A DNA stretch of 64,000 bases, taken from positions 310,001-374,000 of the forward strand of contig NZ_QPMJ01000001.1 of NCBI RefSeq assembly GCF_003369835.1, in the 5' to 3' direction. The position numbers and the translations under genes are program-made. The DNA comes from Halorussus rarus. GTDB lineage: Archaea > Halobacteriota > Halobacteria > Halobacteriales > Haladaptataceae. The notes under the pieces are model-generated. The model saw nothing but the letters and a program-made list of their open reading frames with translations, had not been told where the DNA came from and made no database searches. The first letter of the stretch is position 1. Each line of letters opens with the position of its first letter. Below are positions 24,963 through 33,460 of this stretch, piece by piece.

Positions 24963-25526
24963 TTACAGACCTTCCAGCGACCGCAACTTCTGCTCGACGC
25001 TCGGCGGCGCGGCGCTCGGCCCGTCGCGGACCCGGTGGTCCGGAATCAGCAGCGGCGCGGGGTTCTGGTCGAGCGCGGTCCGGACCACGTTCAGGTCGTC
25101 CTCGTCGGTGTGGTCGATCTCGCTCGTCATCCGGGCCAGCGTCTCGACGTCGATCTGGTCGCCGTAGGGGATCTTTCGGACGCGCTCGAGCACGCGGCGC
25201 TGGTCGGTCGGCACCGTGAGCGCGACCTCCACGTCCGAGAAGTCGTCCTCCTCGACCCCGCCGAGGTAGTCGAAGATGCGGTCGAGCAGGTCGTGGTCCT
25301 CGGCGGCCTCCTCGTCGGGGACCTCCGGGAACGAGACGCTGAGGACCCGGCCGCTGGCGACGCCCAGCTGGACGTAGCGCTCGAGGTACGGCGACTCGCG
25401 CGCGAAGATGCCGGTGACGCCGTCCCCGCCCGTAACGTCGCCGATGTCGGTCGCGACGCCACCGGGGCCGTCGGTGTTTCCGTCCTCGGCGTCGCCCGCG
25501 CCGGCGTCGTCGCCACTGTCGTTCAT
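24963..25526 (-). CDS. Alkyltransferase-like protein lacking active Cys
   Basis: The C-terminal half (about 108-187) matches the DNA-binding domain of O6-alkylguanine-DNA alkyltransferase (MGMT): RRVLERVRKIPYGDQIDVETLARM, then NPAPLLIPDHRV. The active-site motif PCHR is PDHR (162-165), so the alkyl-acceptor cysteine is replaced by Asp163. In known alkyltransferase-like proteins the Cys is also replaced, often by Trp or Ala, and the protein flags alkylated guanine for excision repair; that role is inferred here. The N-terminal part (about 35-105) resembles the MGMT N-domain weakly and begins with an acidic tail. It diverges from trpC across 92 nt. Confidence 0.8.
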   Translation of the reverse strand: MNDSGDDAGAGDAEDGNTDGPGGVATDIGDVTGGDGVTGIFARESPYLERYVQLGVASGRVLSVSFPEVPDEEAAEDHDLLDRIFDYLGGVEEDDFSDVEVALTVPTDQRRVLERVRKIPYGDQIDVETLARMTSEIDHTDEDDLNVVRTALDQNPAPLLIPDHRVRDGPSAAPPSVEQKLRSLEGL

Positions 25527-25589
25527 GCCCGCCGGTTGGAGCGGTCCGAACTTCAAGATTCCGCGGGCCGGCGCGCCGGGGCGCAAGTC

Positions 25590-25597
25590 TTATGTAC
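25590..25597 (+). promoter_or_regulatory. TATA-like box of trpCBA
   Basis: TTATGTAC is centred about 27 nt before the paired ATG codons at 25619 and 25622, indicating a leaderless operon transcript. Imperfect direct copies ATGTACAAT (25592-25600) and ATGCACAAT (25612-25620) bracket the spacer. Confidence 0.5.
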
Positions 25598-25618
25598 AAT
25601 TCCGTCCGTTGATGCACA

Positions 25619-26425
25619 ATGATGAACGACAGCGAGGAACTCGCGCCCGCGGTCGCCGCCATCCTGGAGTCGGCGGAGAACCGAGGCGCCCCCGACGGCG
25701 GGCCGGTCTCGGTCGAGGCGCGGTCGCTGCCCGCGGCCCTCTCGCGGGCCGAGAACGACGGGCGGGTCCCCGTCATCGCGGAGGTGAAGCCGACGAGCCC
25801 GACGACCGAGGGGACACGCGACGCCGACCCGGTCGAACTGGCCGAGGCGATGGTCGAGGGCGGCGCGGCCGCCCTGTCGGTGCTGACCGAGCCCGACCAC
25901 TTCGGCGGGTCGCCCGAGGACCTCCGCCGGGTCCGCGAGGCCGTCGACGTCCCGGTGCTCCGGAAGGACTTCCTGGTCCGGGAGGCCCAGCTCGACACCG
26001 TGGAAGCCGACGTCGTCCTGCTCATCGCCCGGTTCGTGGGCGACGACCTCACCGAACTGGTGGCGGCCGCGAAGGAACGGGGGTTCCAGCCGCTGGTCGA
26101 GGTCCACGACGCCGCGGAGCTGTCGCGCGCGGTCGAGGCCGGCGCCGACCTCGTCGGCGTGAACAACCGCGACCTGGCCCGGCTGGAGGTGGACCTCGAA
26201 ACGTTCGAGGGCGTCGCGCCCGAAGCGCCCGACGACGCGACCCTGATCGCCGAGAGCGGCGTCGGCACGCCCGCCGACGTCCGCCGGATGCGCGAGGCGG
26301 GCGCCGACGGCCTGCTGGTCGGGAGCGCGATAATGGACGGCGTTCCGGAGTCACAGTCCGGAAGTCGAGGGACCTCGCCCCTCGAGAACGTGACGGAGAA
26401 CACGCGGAGGCTGACACAGGCATGA
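25619..26425 (+). CDS. trpC: Indole-3-glycerol phosphate synthase
   Basis: Closes the indole ring in tryptophan synthesis, converting 1-(2-carboxyphenylamino)-deoxyribulose 5-phosphate to indole-3-glycerol phosphate. The 268-residue TIM barrel shows [12 protein letters not shown] near the N-terminus with the substrate Lys, the [12 protein letters not shown] strand with the catalytic Lys, and [18 protein letters not shown] near the end. Two ATG codons occur in tandem (25619, 25622); either is compatible with the TATA position. It is the first gene of trpC-trpB-trpA; the order CBA is the haloarchaeal norm. Confidence 0.95.
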   Translation: MMNDSEELAPAVAAILESAENRGAPDGGPVSVEARSLPAALSRAENDGRVPVIAEVKPTSPTTEGTRDADPVELAEAMVEGGAAALSVLTEPDHFGGSPEDLRRVREAVDVPVLRKDFLVREAQLDTVEADVVLLIARFVGDDLTELVAAAKERGFQPLVEVHDAAELSRAVEAGADLVGVNNRDLARLEVDLETFEGVAPEAPDDATLIAESGVGTPADVRRMREAGADGLLVGSAIMDGVPESQSGSRGTSPLENVTENTRRLTQA

Positions 26426-26441
26426 CGAAGGAGACACGAAC

Positions 26442-27701
26442 ATGAGCAGCGAATCCGATTCCAAGTTCGGCGACTACGGCGGTCAGTACGTCCCCGAGGC
26501 GCTGATGCCCGCCGTCGAGGAGCTGACCGACGCCTACGAGCGCTACGTCCTCGAGAACGAGGACGGCTTCATGGACGAGTTCCGCGAGCGATTGGGCGAG
26601 TTCGGCGGGCGGCCCACGCCGCTCCAGCGGGCCGACCGGCTGAGCGAGCGCTACGACCGGGAGGTCTACCTCAAGCGCGAGGACCTCCTCCACGGCGGCG
26701 CCCACAAGCTCAACAACGCGCTCGGCCAGGTCCTGCTGGCGAAGTACATGGGCAAGGAGCGCATCGTGGCCGAGACCGGCGCGGGCCAGCACGGCACCGC
26801 CACCGCGATGGCGTGCGCCCACCTCGACATCGACTGCGAGATCTACATGGGCCGGACCGACATCAATCGCCAGCGGCCCAACGTCTTCCGGATGCGGCTC
26901 CACGACGCCGCGGTCAATCCGGTCGACGTCGGGTCGGGGACGCTCAAGGAGGCCATCAACGAGACGATGCGCGACTGGGCGACCAACGTCGAGGACACCC
27001 ACTACGTCATCGGCTCGGTGGTCGGGCCCCACCCGTTCCCCCGGATGGTCCGGGACTTCCAGTCGGTCATCTCCGAGGAGGCCCGCGAGCAGGTCCGGGA
27101 ACGCGCCGGCCGGCTGCCCGACAGCGTGGTCGCGTGCGCGGGCGGCGGGTCGAACACGATGGGCGCGTTCCACGAGTTCGTGCCCGACGAGGACGTCGAC
27201 CTCTACGCGGTGGAGGCCGGCGGCTCCTCGCTCACCGTCGACGAGGAGGAGGAGCTGGCGCCCCACTCGGCCTCGCTGTCGGTCGGCGACGAGGGCGTCC
27301 TCCACGGCGCGCGCACCAAGCTCCTCCAGAGCCGCGAGGGCCAAATTCTCGAGTCCCACAGCGTGAGCGCCGGGCTCGACTACTCTGGAGTCGGCCCGGA
27401 GCTGGCGTACCTCGCCGACGAGGGCCGGGTGACGCCGGTCAACGTCGGCGACGACGCCGCCCTGGAGGCGTTCCACCGGCTCTCGACGCTGGAGGGCATC
27501 ATCCCCGCGCTCGAATCCAGCCACGCGCTGGCGTACCTCGAAGAGGCCGCGCTCGGCGACGAACCGGACGACCTCGGCGACCTCGTCGTCGTCAACGTCT
27601 CGGGCCGGGGCGACAAGGACCTCGACACGGTCATCGAGGAGAGCGACCGCCGGAACCTCGACGAGGCTCCCTCCATGGAGGTGTTCGAGGGTGAGCAGTG
27701 A
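26442..27701 (+). CDS. trpB: Tryptophan synthase beta chain
   Basis: PLP enzyme condensing indole with serine. The 419-residue protein has the PLP lysine K89 in [12 protein letters not shown], the phosphate-binding loop GGGSNTMG and the conserved [16 protein letters not shown]-terminus, and matches the TrpB1 class that pairs with TrpA. The AAGGAG sequence (26428-26433) is a likely ribosome binding site. trpA begins inside its 3' end, indicating coupled translation. Confidence 0.97.
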   Translation: MSSESDSKFGDYGGQYVPEALMPAVEELTDAYERYVLENEDGFMDEFRERLGEFGGRPTPLQRADRLSERYDREVYLKREDLLHGGAHKLNNALGQVLLAKYMGKERIVAETGAGQHGTATAMACAHLDIDCEIYMGRTDINRQRPNVFRMRLHDAAVNPVDVGSGTLKEAINETMRDWATNVEDTHYVIGSVVGPHPFPRMVRDFQSVISEEAREQVRERAGRLPDSVVACAGGGSNTMGAFHEFVPDEDVDLYAVEAGGSSLTVDEEEELAPHSASLSVGDEGVLHGARTKLLQSREGQILESHSVSAGLDYSGVGPELAYLADEGRVTPVNVGDDAALEAFHRLSTLEGIIPALESSHALAYLEEAALGDEPDDLGDLVVVNVSGRGDKDLDTVIEESDRRNLDEAPSMEVFEGEQ

Positions 27702-28536
27702 CGCCGAGCGGGCAGCCGGGAGCGATATCGAGGCCGCGTTCGCCGACGAACCGGCGCTGGTCTCGTACGTCGCGGCCGGCGACCCCGATGTAGAATCTAC
27801 CAAGGAGTACGTCAGGGCGCTCGTGCGCGGCGGGTCGGACGTCGTGGAGCTCGGTCTCCCCTTCTCCGAGCCAATCGCCGAGGGGCCGACCATCCAGAAG
27901 GCCGTCCGCCGGGCGCTCGACGCCGGGATGACTCCCGACCGCTACCTCGACCTCGCGGCGGACCTCTCCGAGGACGTGGACGTTCCGCTGGTCTGCATGA
28001 CGTACTACAATTTGATATACCAGTACGGCGACGAGGAAGGGCCCGAACCCTTCGTCGAGGCCGCCGCGGAGGCGGGTCTCTCGGGGCTCATCGTCCCGGA
28101 CCTGCCGGTCGACGAGAGCGACCCCCTGAAGGCTGCCTGCGACGCGCACGGCCTCGACCTGATCTTAATGGTCGCGCCCACGACGACCGACGAGCGCCTC
28201 GACCGGATGCTCGACCGGGCGACCGGGTTCGTCTACGTGCAGGGCCGGATGGGGACGACCGGCGCGCGCTCGGACGTCAGCAGCGAGACCCACGTCAGCC
28301 TCGGCCGACTCGACGAGACCGACCTCCCGAAGGCGGTCGGGTTCGGCATCAGCGAGCGCGAGCACGCCCGGGAGATAGTCGCGGGCGGCGCCGACGGCGT
28401 CATCGTCGGCAGCGCGTTCGTGGACATAATTGCTGAACAGGAGGACACGGCTGACAGGCTCGAAGCCAAGGCCCGCGAACTCAAGGCGGGCGCGGTCGCC
28501 GGCGCCGAGGAAGTGCCGGAACCGGAAGGCAGATAA
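27691..28536 (+). CDS. trpA: Tryptophan synthase alpha chain
   Basis: Cleaves indole-3-glycerol phosphate to indole, which is channelled to TrpB. The 281-residue TIM barrel has the catalytic Glu in [21 protein letters not shown], the second catalytic Asp in VPDLPVDES and a phosphate-binding [10 protein letters not shown] segment. It starts with GTG at 27691, overlapping the end of trpB by 11 nt. The C-terminal tail beyond about 262 is Ala/Glu-rich. Confidence 0.95.
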   Translation: MSSDAERAAGSDIEAAFADEPALVSYVAAGDPDVESTKEYVRALVRGGSDVVELGLPFSEPIAEGPTIQKAVRRALDAGMTPDRYLDLAADLSEDVDVPLVCMTYYNLIYQYGDEEGPEPFVEAAAEAGLSGLIVPDLPVDESDPLKAACDAHGLDLILMVAPTTTDERLDRMLDRATGFVYVQGRMGTTGARSDVSSETHVSLGRLDETDLPKAVGFGISEREHAREIVAGGADGVIVGSAFVDIIAEQEDTADRLEAKARELKAGAVAGAEEVPEPEGR

Positions 28537-28562
28537 CCGACCTTGCCACACTTTCGCACAAC

Positions 28563-29357
28563 ATGGACGCAGGAACCGCGGCACGACTCGACCGGATCGG
28601 CACAGACGGGAAGTACGTAATCGTCCCGATGGACCACGGCATCACGCTCGGCGCGGTGACCGGGCTCGGGGACATCGAATCGACCATCGACGCGGTCACG
28701 CGCGGAGGCGCGGACTCGGTCCTGACCCAGAAGGGTATCGCGCCCCGGGTCCACCCGAACAAGAACGACGCGGGCTACGTCATCCACCTCAACGCCTCGA
28801 CGTCCATCGGCCCGGACAACAACGACAAGCGCCTGACCGGCACCGTCAAGGAGGCGGTCCGGGCGGGCGCCGACGCGGTCTCGTTCCACATCAACGTCGG
28901 CAGCAAGTACGAGCGCGAGCAGCTCGAGGACCTCTCGAAGATTACCGACGACGCCGACGAGTACGGGATGCCCGTGCTCGCGATGGCCTACGCCCGCGGC
29001 CCTGGCGTCGACGAGCACGACGCCGAGAACCTCGGCCAGGCGGTCCGGCTCGCCGAGGAGGTCGGCTCCGACGTGGTCAAGACCGCATACAGCGGCGACG
29101 CCGAGAGCTTCGAGCACGTCGTGGCGTCCACCAGCCTCCCGGTGGTCATCGCCGGCGGCGAGCCCGAGGGCGACCGCGCGACACTCGACGCGGTCCGCGG
29201 CGCGATGGACGCCGGCGCGGCCGGCGTCTCGATGGGCCGGTCCATCTTCCAGCACGACGACCCCGAGGCCATCACCCGAGCGGTCGCCGCAGTTGTCCAC
29301 GAGGGCTACGCGGCCGACGAGGCGCTCCGCGAAGCCGAACTCGCCGTCGAAGCCTGA
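28563..29357 (+). CDS. 2-amino-3,7-dideoxy-D-threo-hept-6-ulosonate synthase
   Basis: Class I aldolase-fold enzyme of the archaeal shikimate entry route; together with dehydroquinate synthase II it replaces the classical DAHP route. The 264-residue protein starts with DRIGTDGKYVIVPMDHGITLG, has an active-site Lys in the SDVVKTAYSGDAE segment and a phosphate-binding GVSMGRSIFQHDDP motif. It follows trpA by 26 nt and is probably in the same operon, linking the pathway entry to tryptophan synthesis. The usual partner, dehydroquinate synthase II, is not next to it in this window. Confidence 0.92.
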   Translation: MDAGTAARLDRIGTDGKYVIVPMDHGITLGAVTGLGDIESTIDAVTRGGADSVLTQKGIAPRVHPNKNDAGYVIHLNASTSIGPDNNDKRLTGTVKEAVRAGADAVSFHINVGSKYEREQLEDLSKITDDADEYGMPVLAMAYARGPGVDEHDAENLGQAVRLAEEVGSDVVKTAYSGDAESFEHVVASTSLPVVIAGGEPEGDRATLDAVRGAMDAGAAGVSMGRSIFQHDDPEAITRAVAAVVHEGYAADEALREAELAVEA

Positions 29358-29687
29358 TTCGGGGGTTCGAGTGGAGTGGCGACTTTGAGGATTGGCGATG
29401 CGAATTTTCGCTGTCGAAGTGGCGCGTGCAATCGCCGTTTTATGCGGCCGTGAACCCGCGCGAGGGATGAGCGAACGAGCGGCAGCGAGTGAGTGAATCG
29501 GCTGGGGAGGTGCGTGGCGGACGGTTGCGGTGCGGTTTCACAGGTGTCGTGTGAGCGGCGGTAATCGCTGACTTTGACACCTGCTGCTCACTCGGTAAAT
29601 CTATCTTGGTCAGACTCTCCGGAACTGTCCTCGCTACTTCCGACCAAGAACAGAACGGATAAACGCATCCGACAAAATTTACCGAGC
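29358..29687. other. Intergenic region with inverted repeats upstream of mfnA
   Basis: A 330-nt gap with no convincing ORF. Its left half (about 29440-29565) has a run of GAGCGAACGAGCGGCAGCGA followed by GTGAATCGGCTGGGGAGG, a sequence type I associate with a dispersed haloarchaeal repeat; only one copy is here. The right half carries nested inverted repeats: CTCGGTAAAT (29591-29600) with ATTTACCGAG (29677-29686), and CTTGGTC (29605-29611) with GACCAAG (29642-29648). The right outer arm ends one base before the mfnA ATG. Confidence 0.55.
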
Positions 29688-30737
29688 ATGCAGCGAGCGC
29701 CGCAGGACTTCGGGCGGGTCCTCTCGTCGATGTGCACGGAGCCTCATCCCGCCGCCCGGGAGGCGGCCGAGCGGTTCCTCGCCGACAACCCCGGCGACCC
29801 CACGACCTATCCCGCGGTGGCCGACCTCGAGCGCGAGGCGGTCGAGACCCTCGGCGAGATCACCGGGCTGGCCGACCCCCACGGCTACGTCGCCAGCGGC
29901 GGGACCGAGGCCAACCTCCAGGCGGTCCGGGCCGCCCGGAACCTCGCGGACGCGTCCTCGCCAAACGTCGTCGCGCCCGAGAGCGCTCACTTCAGCTTCC
30001 AGAAGGCCGCCGAGGTGCTCGACGTCGAACTCCGGCTCGCGGCGACCGACGGCGACCGGCGGGTCGACCTCGCGGAGGTCCGGCGGCTCGCGGACGACGA
30101 CACGGCCGTAATCGTCGGCGTGGCCGGCACCACCGAGTACGGCCGGGTCGACCCGATTCCGGCGCTCGGCGACGTGGCCTCGGACGTCGACGCGCTCCTC
30201 CACGTCGACGCGGCGTGGGGCGGGTTCGTCCTGCCGTTCACCGACCACGAGTGGAATTTCGCGCACGCCCCGGTCGACACGCTGGCCATCGACCCCCACA
30301 AGATGGGTCGGGCGCCGATCCCCGCCGGCGGCTTCCTCGCCCGCGACCCGGCGGTGCTGGACGCGCTGTCGGTCGAGACGCCGTACCTCGAGTCGACCGC
30401 CCAGCCGACCCTGACCGGTACCCGGAGCGGCGCGGGCGTGGCCGGCGCACACGCCGCGATGGCGGCCCAGTGGCCCGAGGCGTACCGCGAGAACTACCAG
30501 CGCGGCCAGGCCAACGCCGAGTGGGTGGCCGACGCGCTCGACTCCCGGGGGTACGACGTGGTCGACCCGGTCCTCCCGCTGGTCGCGGCCGACATCCCCC
30601 GCGAGGAGATCGAGGCGCTCCAGTCGATGGGGTGGCGGGTCTCGCCCACCGCGGCCGGCGAACTCCGCGTCGTCTGCATGCCCCACGTCACCCGCGAGAT
30701 GCTCGAGGCGTTCGCGGCCGACCTCGACGCGGTCTGA
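29688..30737 (+). CDS. mfnA: L-aspartate/L-tyrosine decarboxylase
   Basis: PLP-dependent decarboxylase; archaeal MfnA homologues make tyramine for methanofuran in methanogens, but in haloarchaea the likely product is beta-alanine from aspartate for coenzyme A. The 349-residue protein has [14 protein letters not shown] for PLP phosphate contact, [13 protein letters not shown] with the PLP aspartate, and the Schiff-base lysine K205 in IDPHKMG. The start at 29688 is set by the family N-terminus and by a TATA-like GATAAAC (29658-29664) about 27 nt upstream, so the transcript is probably leaderless. Confidence 0.92.
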   Translation: MQRAPQDFGRVLSSMCTEPHPAAREAAERFLADNPGDPTTYPAVADLEREAVETLGEITGLADPHGYVASGGTEANLQAVRAARNLADASSPNVVAPESAHFSFQKAAEVLDVELRLAATDGDRRVDLAEVRRLADDDTAVIVGVAGTTEYGRVDPIPALGDVASDVDALLHVDAAWGGFVLPFTDHEWNFAHAPVDTLAIDPHKMGRAPIPAGGFLARDPAVLDALSVETPYLESTAQPTLTGTRSGAGVAGAHAAMAAQWPEAYRENYQRGQANAEWVADALDSRGYDVVDPVLPLVAADIPREEIEALQSMGWRVSPTAAGELRVVCMPHVTREMLEAFAADLDAV

Positions 30738-30790
30738 GGGAGCGGTTCGAGGACGAACAGTTTTCCGCCAGTCCGTCGTCTGTCGGGTCG

Positions 30791-31414
30791 ATGGCGAGTC
30801 CTCCTGCCGACCGGTCGGTCTCCGACTCCGCGCCCGCATCGCCCGAACCCGGCCCGCCCGAACCGCCGGCGGGCTACGGCGAACCCGTCGAGTTCTCCTA
30901 CCCGGGGCTGTGGCTGTCCGTCGGGTCGCTGGTGCTGTTCGGCCTCGCGGTCCTCGGGTTCGGCAGGCTGATGAGCGCGATTCGCGGGGACGCGGCGCTG
31001 GAGTTCACCGTCGGCCCGGCCGGCATCGGCGTCGTCGCCGCCCTCTCGGTCGCGACCATCGTCGTCCACGAACTGGTCCACGGCCTGGTCTACCGCGTGC
31101 TGGGCTACCGGGTCAAGTACGGCCTCGCGCTCAATATGGGCGCGGCCTACGCCGCCGCGTTCGGCCAGTTCCAGACGCGCCGGGACAACCTGCTGGTCGG
31201 TCTCGCGCCGCTCGCGGTCTTCACCGTCGTTCTGACGCCACTGCTCGCGGGCCCGCTCCCGGTCGCGCTCGCGGCGTTCCTCGTCCTCGTCGTGAACACC
31301 TCGGGCGCCATCGGGGACCTCTACCTCTCGTGGCGCCTGCTCCGGATGCCCGAGGGCGCGCTGCTGTACGACGTCGACATTCGACACTCGTACATCTTCT
31401 ACCCCGAGGGATGA
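30791..31414 (+). CDS. DUF3267 membrane metalloprotease
   Basis: A 207-residue membrane protein with about four hydrophobic segments after a Pro-rich N-terminus (1-35). The HExxH zinc motif HELVH (93-97) begins the second hydrophobic region, and a conserved NTSGAIGDLYLSW segment near 165-177 supplies a second metal-ligand region, as in the DUF3267 group of putative zinc proteases. The fold resembles intramembrane site-2-type proteases, but no substrate is known. The start ATG at 30791 fits the upstream TATA-like run of A/T near 30765-30775. Confidence 0.87.
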   Translation: MASPPADRSVSDSAPASPEPGPPEPPAGYGEPVEFSYPGLWLSVGSLVLFGLAVLGFGRLMSAIRGDAALEFTVGPAGIGVVAALSVATIVVHELVHGLVYRVLGYRVKYGLALNMGAAYAAAFGQFQTRRDNLLVGLAPLAVFTVVLTPLLAGPLPVALAAFLVLVVNTSGAIGDLYLSWRLLRMPEGALLYDVDIRHSYIFYPEG

Positions 31415-31421
31415 GGGGCGA

Positions 31422-31859
31422 TTATCGGTCCCCCTTGTAGTCCTTCTGCGGGACGTCCGCGACCTCCCCGCCGGCCTCCTGCCAGGCGGTGAAGCCCCCC
31501 TCGAGGTGCGCGACGTCCGAGTAGCCCATCTCGCCGAGTCGCCTGGCCGCCAGCGCCGACCGGCCGGCCTCATTGCAGAACAGGACGTAGCGCTTCTCGG
31601 GGTCGAAGAACTCCTTGTGGTACTTCGTCTCCGGGTCGGCCCAGAACTCTATCATCCCGCGCGGGGCGTGCTGCGCGTCGGGAATCGACCCCTCTATCCA
31701 CACCTCGCGGATGTCGCGCACGTCCACGACCACGGTCTCCCCGTCGCGCGATTCGCCCGCCTCGTCGAGTTCCGCCCGCAGTTCCTCGACGGTGACAGAC
31801 TCCACCGCCTCGTCGGCGGCCTCGGCCATGCCCCACGCCGTCCGGTCCAGTTCGGTCAT
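31422..31859 (-). CDS. Rhodanese-like domain protein
   Basis: A 145-residue single-domain rhodanese. The N-terminal acidic helix is followed by VVVDVRDIREVWIEGSIPDA, then the active-site loop FCNEAGRSALAARRL holding the catalytic cysteine, and a final AHLEGGFTAW strand. Such proteins transfer sulphur between thiol donors and acceptors. The catalytic Cys is present, so it is probably active. It converges with the membrane protease gene, whose stop is 7 nt away. No sulphur-metabolism genes are adjacent. Confidence 0.92.
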   Translation of the reverse strand: MTELDRTAWGMAEAADEAVESVTVEELRAELDEAGESRDGETVVVDVRDIREVWIEGSIPDAQHAPRGMIEFWADPETKYHKEFFDPEKRYVLFCNEAGRSALAARRLGEMGYSDVAHLEGGFTAWQEAGGEVADVPQKDYKGDR

Positions 31860-31982
31860 GGGCGCGGAGTACAGGCTCCGACGCGAAGAACCTTGCGACG
31901 GGCTACCATCCCGGGGATGGTCCTCCGATCGCGGAACCCCGCTCGGTCCGAGACGGCGCCTCGGTCGTCGAACGTCTCCGGT

Positions 31983-32654
31983 TCAGGACTCGGCCGACTC
32001 GGCGCCCGACCCCTCGTCGGCGTCCGACGCCGACCGGACGTCGCGCTGGGCGTCGCCGCCGACCGGTTCGACTGCCGCGCCCAGCGCGTTGCGCTTGACG
32101 CTCCGGAGCCCCTTCTCGGCGGCCCGCTTCGAGGAGTAGCCCTGGCCCGAGTCGGCGATGACGTTGCCGTTGTCGTGGACCAGCCGCCAGCGCCACTTGC
32201 CGTCCTTGCCCTCGAACACCTCGAAGGTGGCCTTGGCGGGCGCCGCGAGCGCCTCGACGGTCGACCCGTCGAGCTGAGTCATCCGGACGCGGCCGCCGGA
32301 CTTCTCGCCGACGAGCCGCTTGGCGGCGTCCCGACCCCGGCCGACCAGCGAGGGCGCGGCCGTCTCGGCGGTGTCCAGCGCGTCGAGCGCGGTCGAGAGC
32401 AGCGACCCGGAGAACTCCCGGACCAGCACGCGCTCGCCGTCCCGGTACAGCGAGACTGTGAGTCCCCGCCACTCGACGCCATCGGCCGCGGCGCTCTCGG
32501 GCATCTCGACCGCGGGGCCCTCCTCGGTCCACGTCTCGTCCCGCCGGTAGTCGACGCCGACGCTCGCCGCCGCCAGGTCGCCGTCGTCGCTCCGGTACGA
32601 GAGGTTGGCGCGCAGCCGCGGGTGCGCGACGAGCGTGTACTCGTGGTCGAACAT
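31983..32654 (-). CDS. DUF1508 domain protein
   Basis: A 223-residue protein with an N-terminal half of unknown fold and a DUF1508/YegP-like domain (about 141-196) recognised by FEVFEGKDGKWRWRLVH, then NGNVIADSGQGYSSKRAAEKGLRSVKRNA in short blocks. The domain is a small beta-alpha dimer and haloarchaeal versions usually occur alone or doubled; fusion to a longer N-terminus is less common. The tail (about 200-223) is acidic and low-complexity. Function is unknown; the start ATG at 32654 diverges from the VTT-domain gene. Confidence 0.85.
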   Translation of the reverse strand: MFDHEYTLVAHPRLRANLSYRSDDGDLAAASVGVDYRRDETWTEEGPAVEMPESAAADGVEWRGLTVSLYRDGERVLVREFSGSLLSTALDALDTAETAAPSLVGRGRDAAKRLVGEKSGGRVRMTQLDGSTVEALAAPAKATFEVFEGKDGKWRWRLVHDNGNVIADSGQGYSSKRAAEKGLRSVKRNALGAAVEPVGGDAQRDVRSASDADEGSGAESAES

Positions 32655-32777
32655 GCCGCCGAGTAACGGCCGGACGGGTATGAGTCTGTTCGCCGGAGCG
32701 ATTGCGAGGCGGATGGCTCGGCGTCGACGCCGCGGCGAGACAAAAAGCTCATAACCGTGCTACGGCGTCTATGGACT

Positions 32778-33335
32778 GTGTTTACCGCCGCCGGCCCAGC
32801 GTTCGTAGACACCGCCGCGCTGACCTCGCTCGAGTGGATCGCGCACGTCGTCGAGACCGCGACCGGATGGGCCGGGCTCGGCATCATCTTCGTCTACTCG
32901 TTCCTCATCGCGTTCGCGCTCCCCGGCGTGAGCGAGGTGGTGCTGGCGGCGCCGCTCGACCTCGGCCTCTCGCAGGCCGAGCGGCTCGGGCTCATCATCG
33001 TCGTCAGTGGGGTGGGCAAGGCCGCCGGCAGCATGCTGGCGTTCCACATCGGCCAGGAGGCCAAGGAGTCGGGGCCCATCATCGACTTCCTCCGGCGGTC
33101 CCGGTTCGACGTCATCGAGTGGTCCGAGAACAAGACCGTCCAGCTCGCCCAGAGGTGGGGGTACCTCGGCATGGCGGCGGCGCTGTCGGTCCCGTTCTTC
33201 CCGGACACCATCTCCATCTACGCGTTCGCGGTGCTCGAGGAGGACTACGCGAAGTTCGCGCTGGCGACGTTCGCCGGGAGCGTCGGCCGCCTGCTCGTGA
33301 CCCTCTTCCTCGTCGGCTCGGTCGCGGCGCTCTGA
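32778..33335 (+). CDS. VTT/DedA-like membrane protein
   Basis: A roughly 185-residue integral membrane protein with about four to five hydrophobic segments. The motif FPDTISIYAFAVLEEDYAKFALATF and the preceding LALGMAAALSVPFF-like region resemble the VTT (SNARE-associated/DedA) fold, whose members include lipid scramblases and transporters; its activity is not known. A GTG at 32778 lies about 27 nt after a CATAAC box (32750-32755), favouring it as a leaderless start; an in-frame GTG at 32757 would be upstream of the predicted transcription start. Confidence 0.8.
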   Translation: MFTAAGPAFVDTAALTSLEWIAHVVETATGWAGLGIIFVYSFLIAFALPGVSEVVLAAPLDLGLSQAERLGLIIVVSGVGKAAGSMLAFHIGQEAKESGPIIDFLRRSRFDVIEWSENKTVQLAQRWGYLGMAAALSVPFFPDTISIYAFAVLEEDYAKFALATFAGSVGRLLVTLFLVGSVAAL

Positions 33336-33424
33336 CCCGGTTCCGCCGGGACGCTCGGTTCTCCCGTCGCCCGACATCTTCCCCAAGCGAAGGGTTAACG
33401 GCCCGTGCGTCCCCACACGCGGAC

Positions 33425-33460
33425 ATGAAGTGCAACGAGGTGAGCGGCCGTGGCCGATAG
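33425..33460 (+). CDS. Possible leaderless 11-residue upstream ORF
   Basis: MKCNEVSGRGR followed by TAG. Its ATG sits where the box GTTAAC (33394-33399) predicts transcription to begin, and its last 11 nt overlap the GTG start of sppA in another frame. It could be a translated leader that couples initiation of sppA. It is too short to judge as a protein. Confidence 0.35.
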   Translation: MKCNEVSGRGR

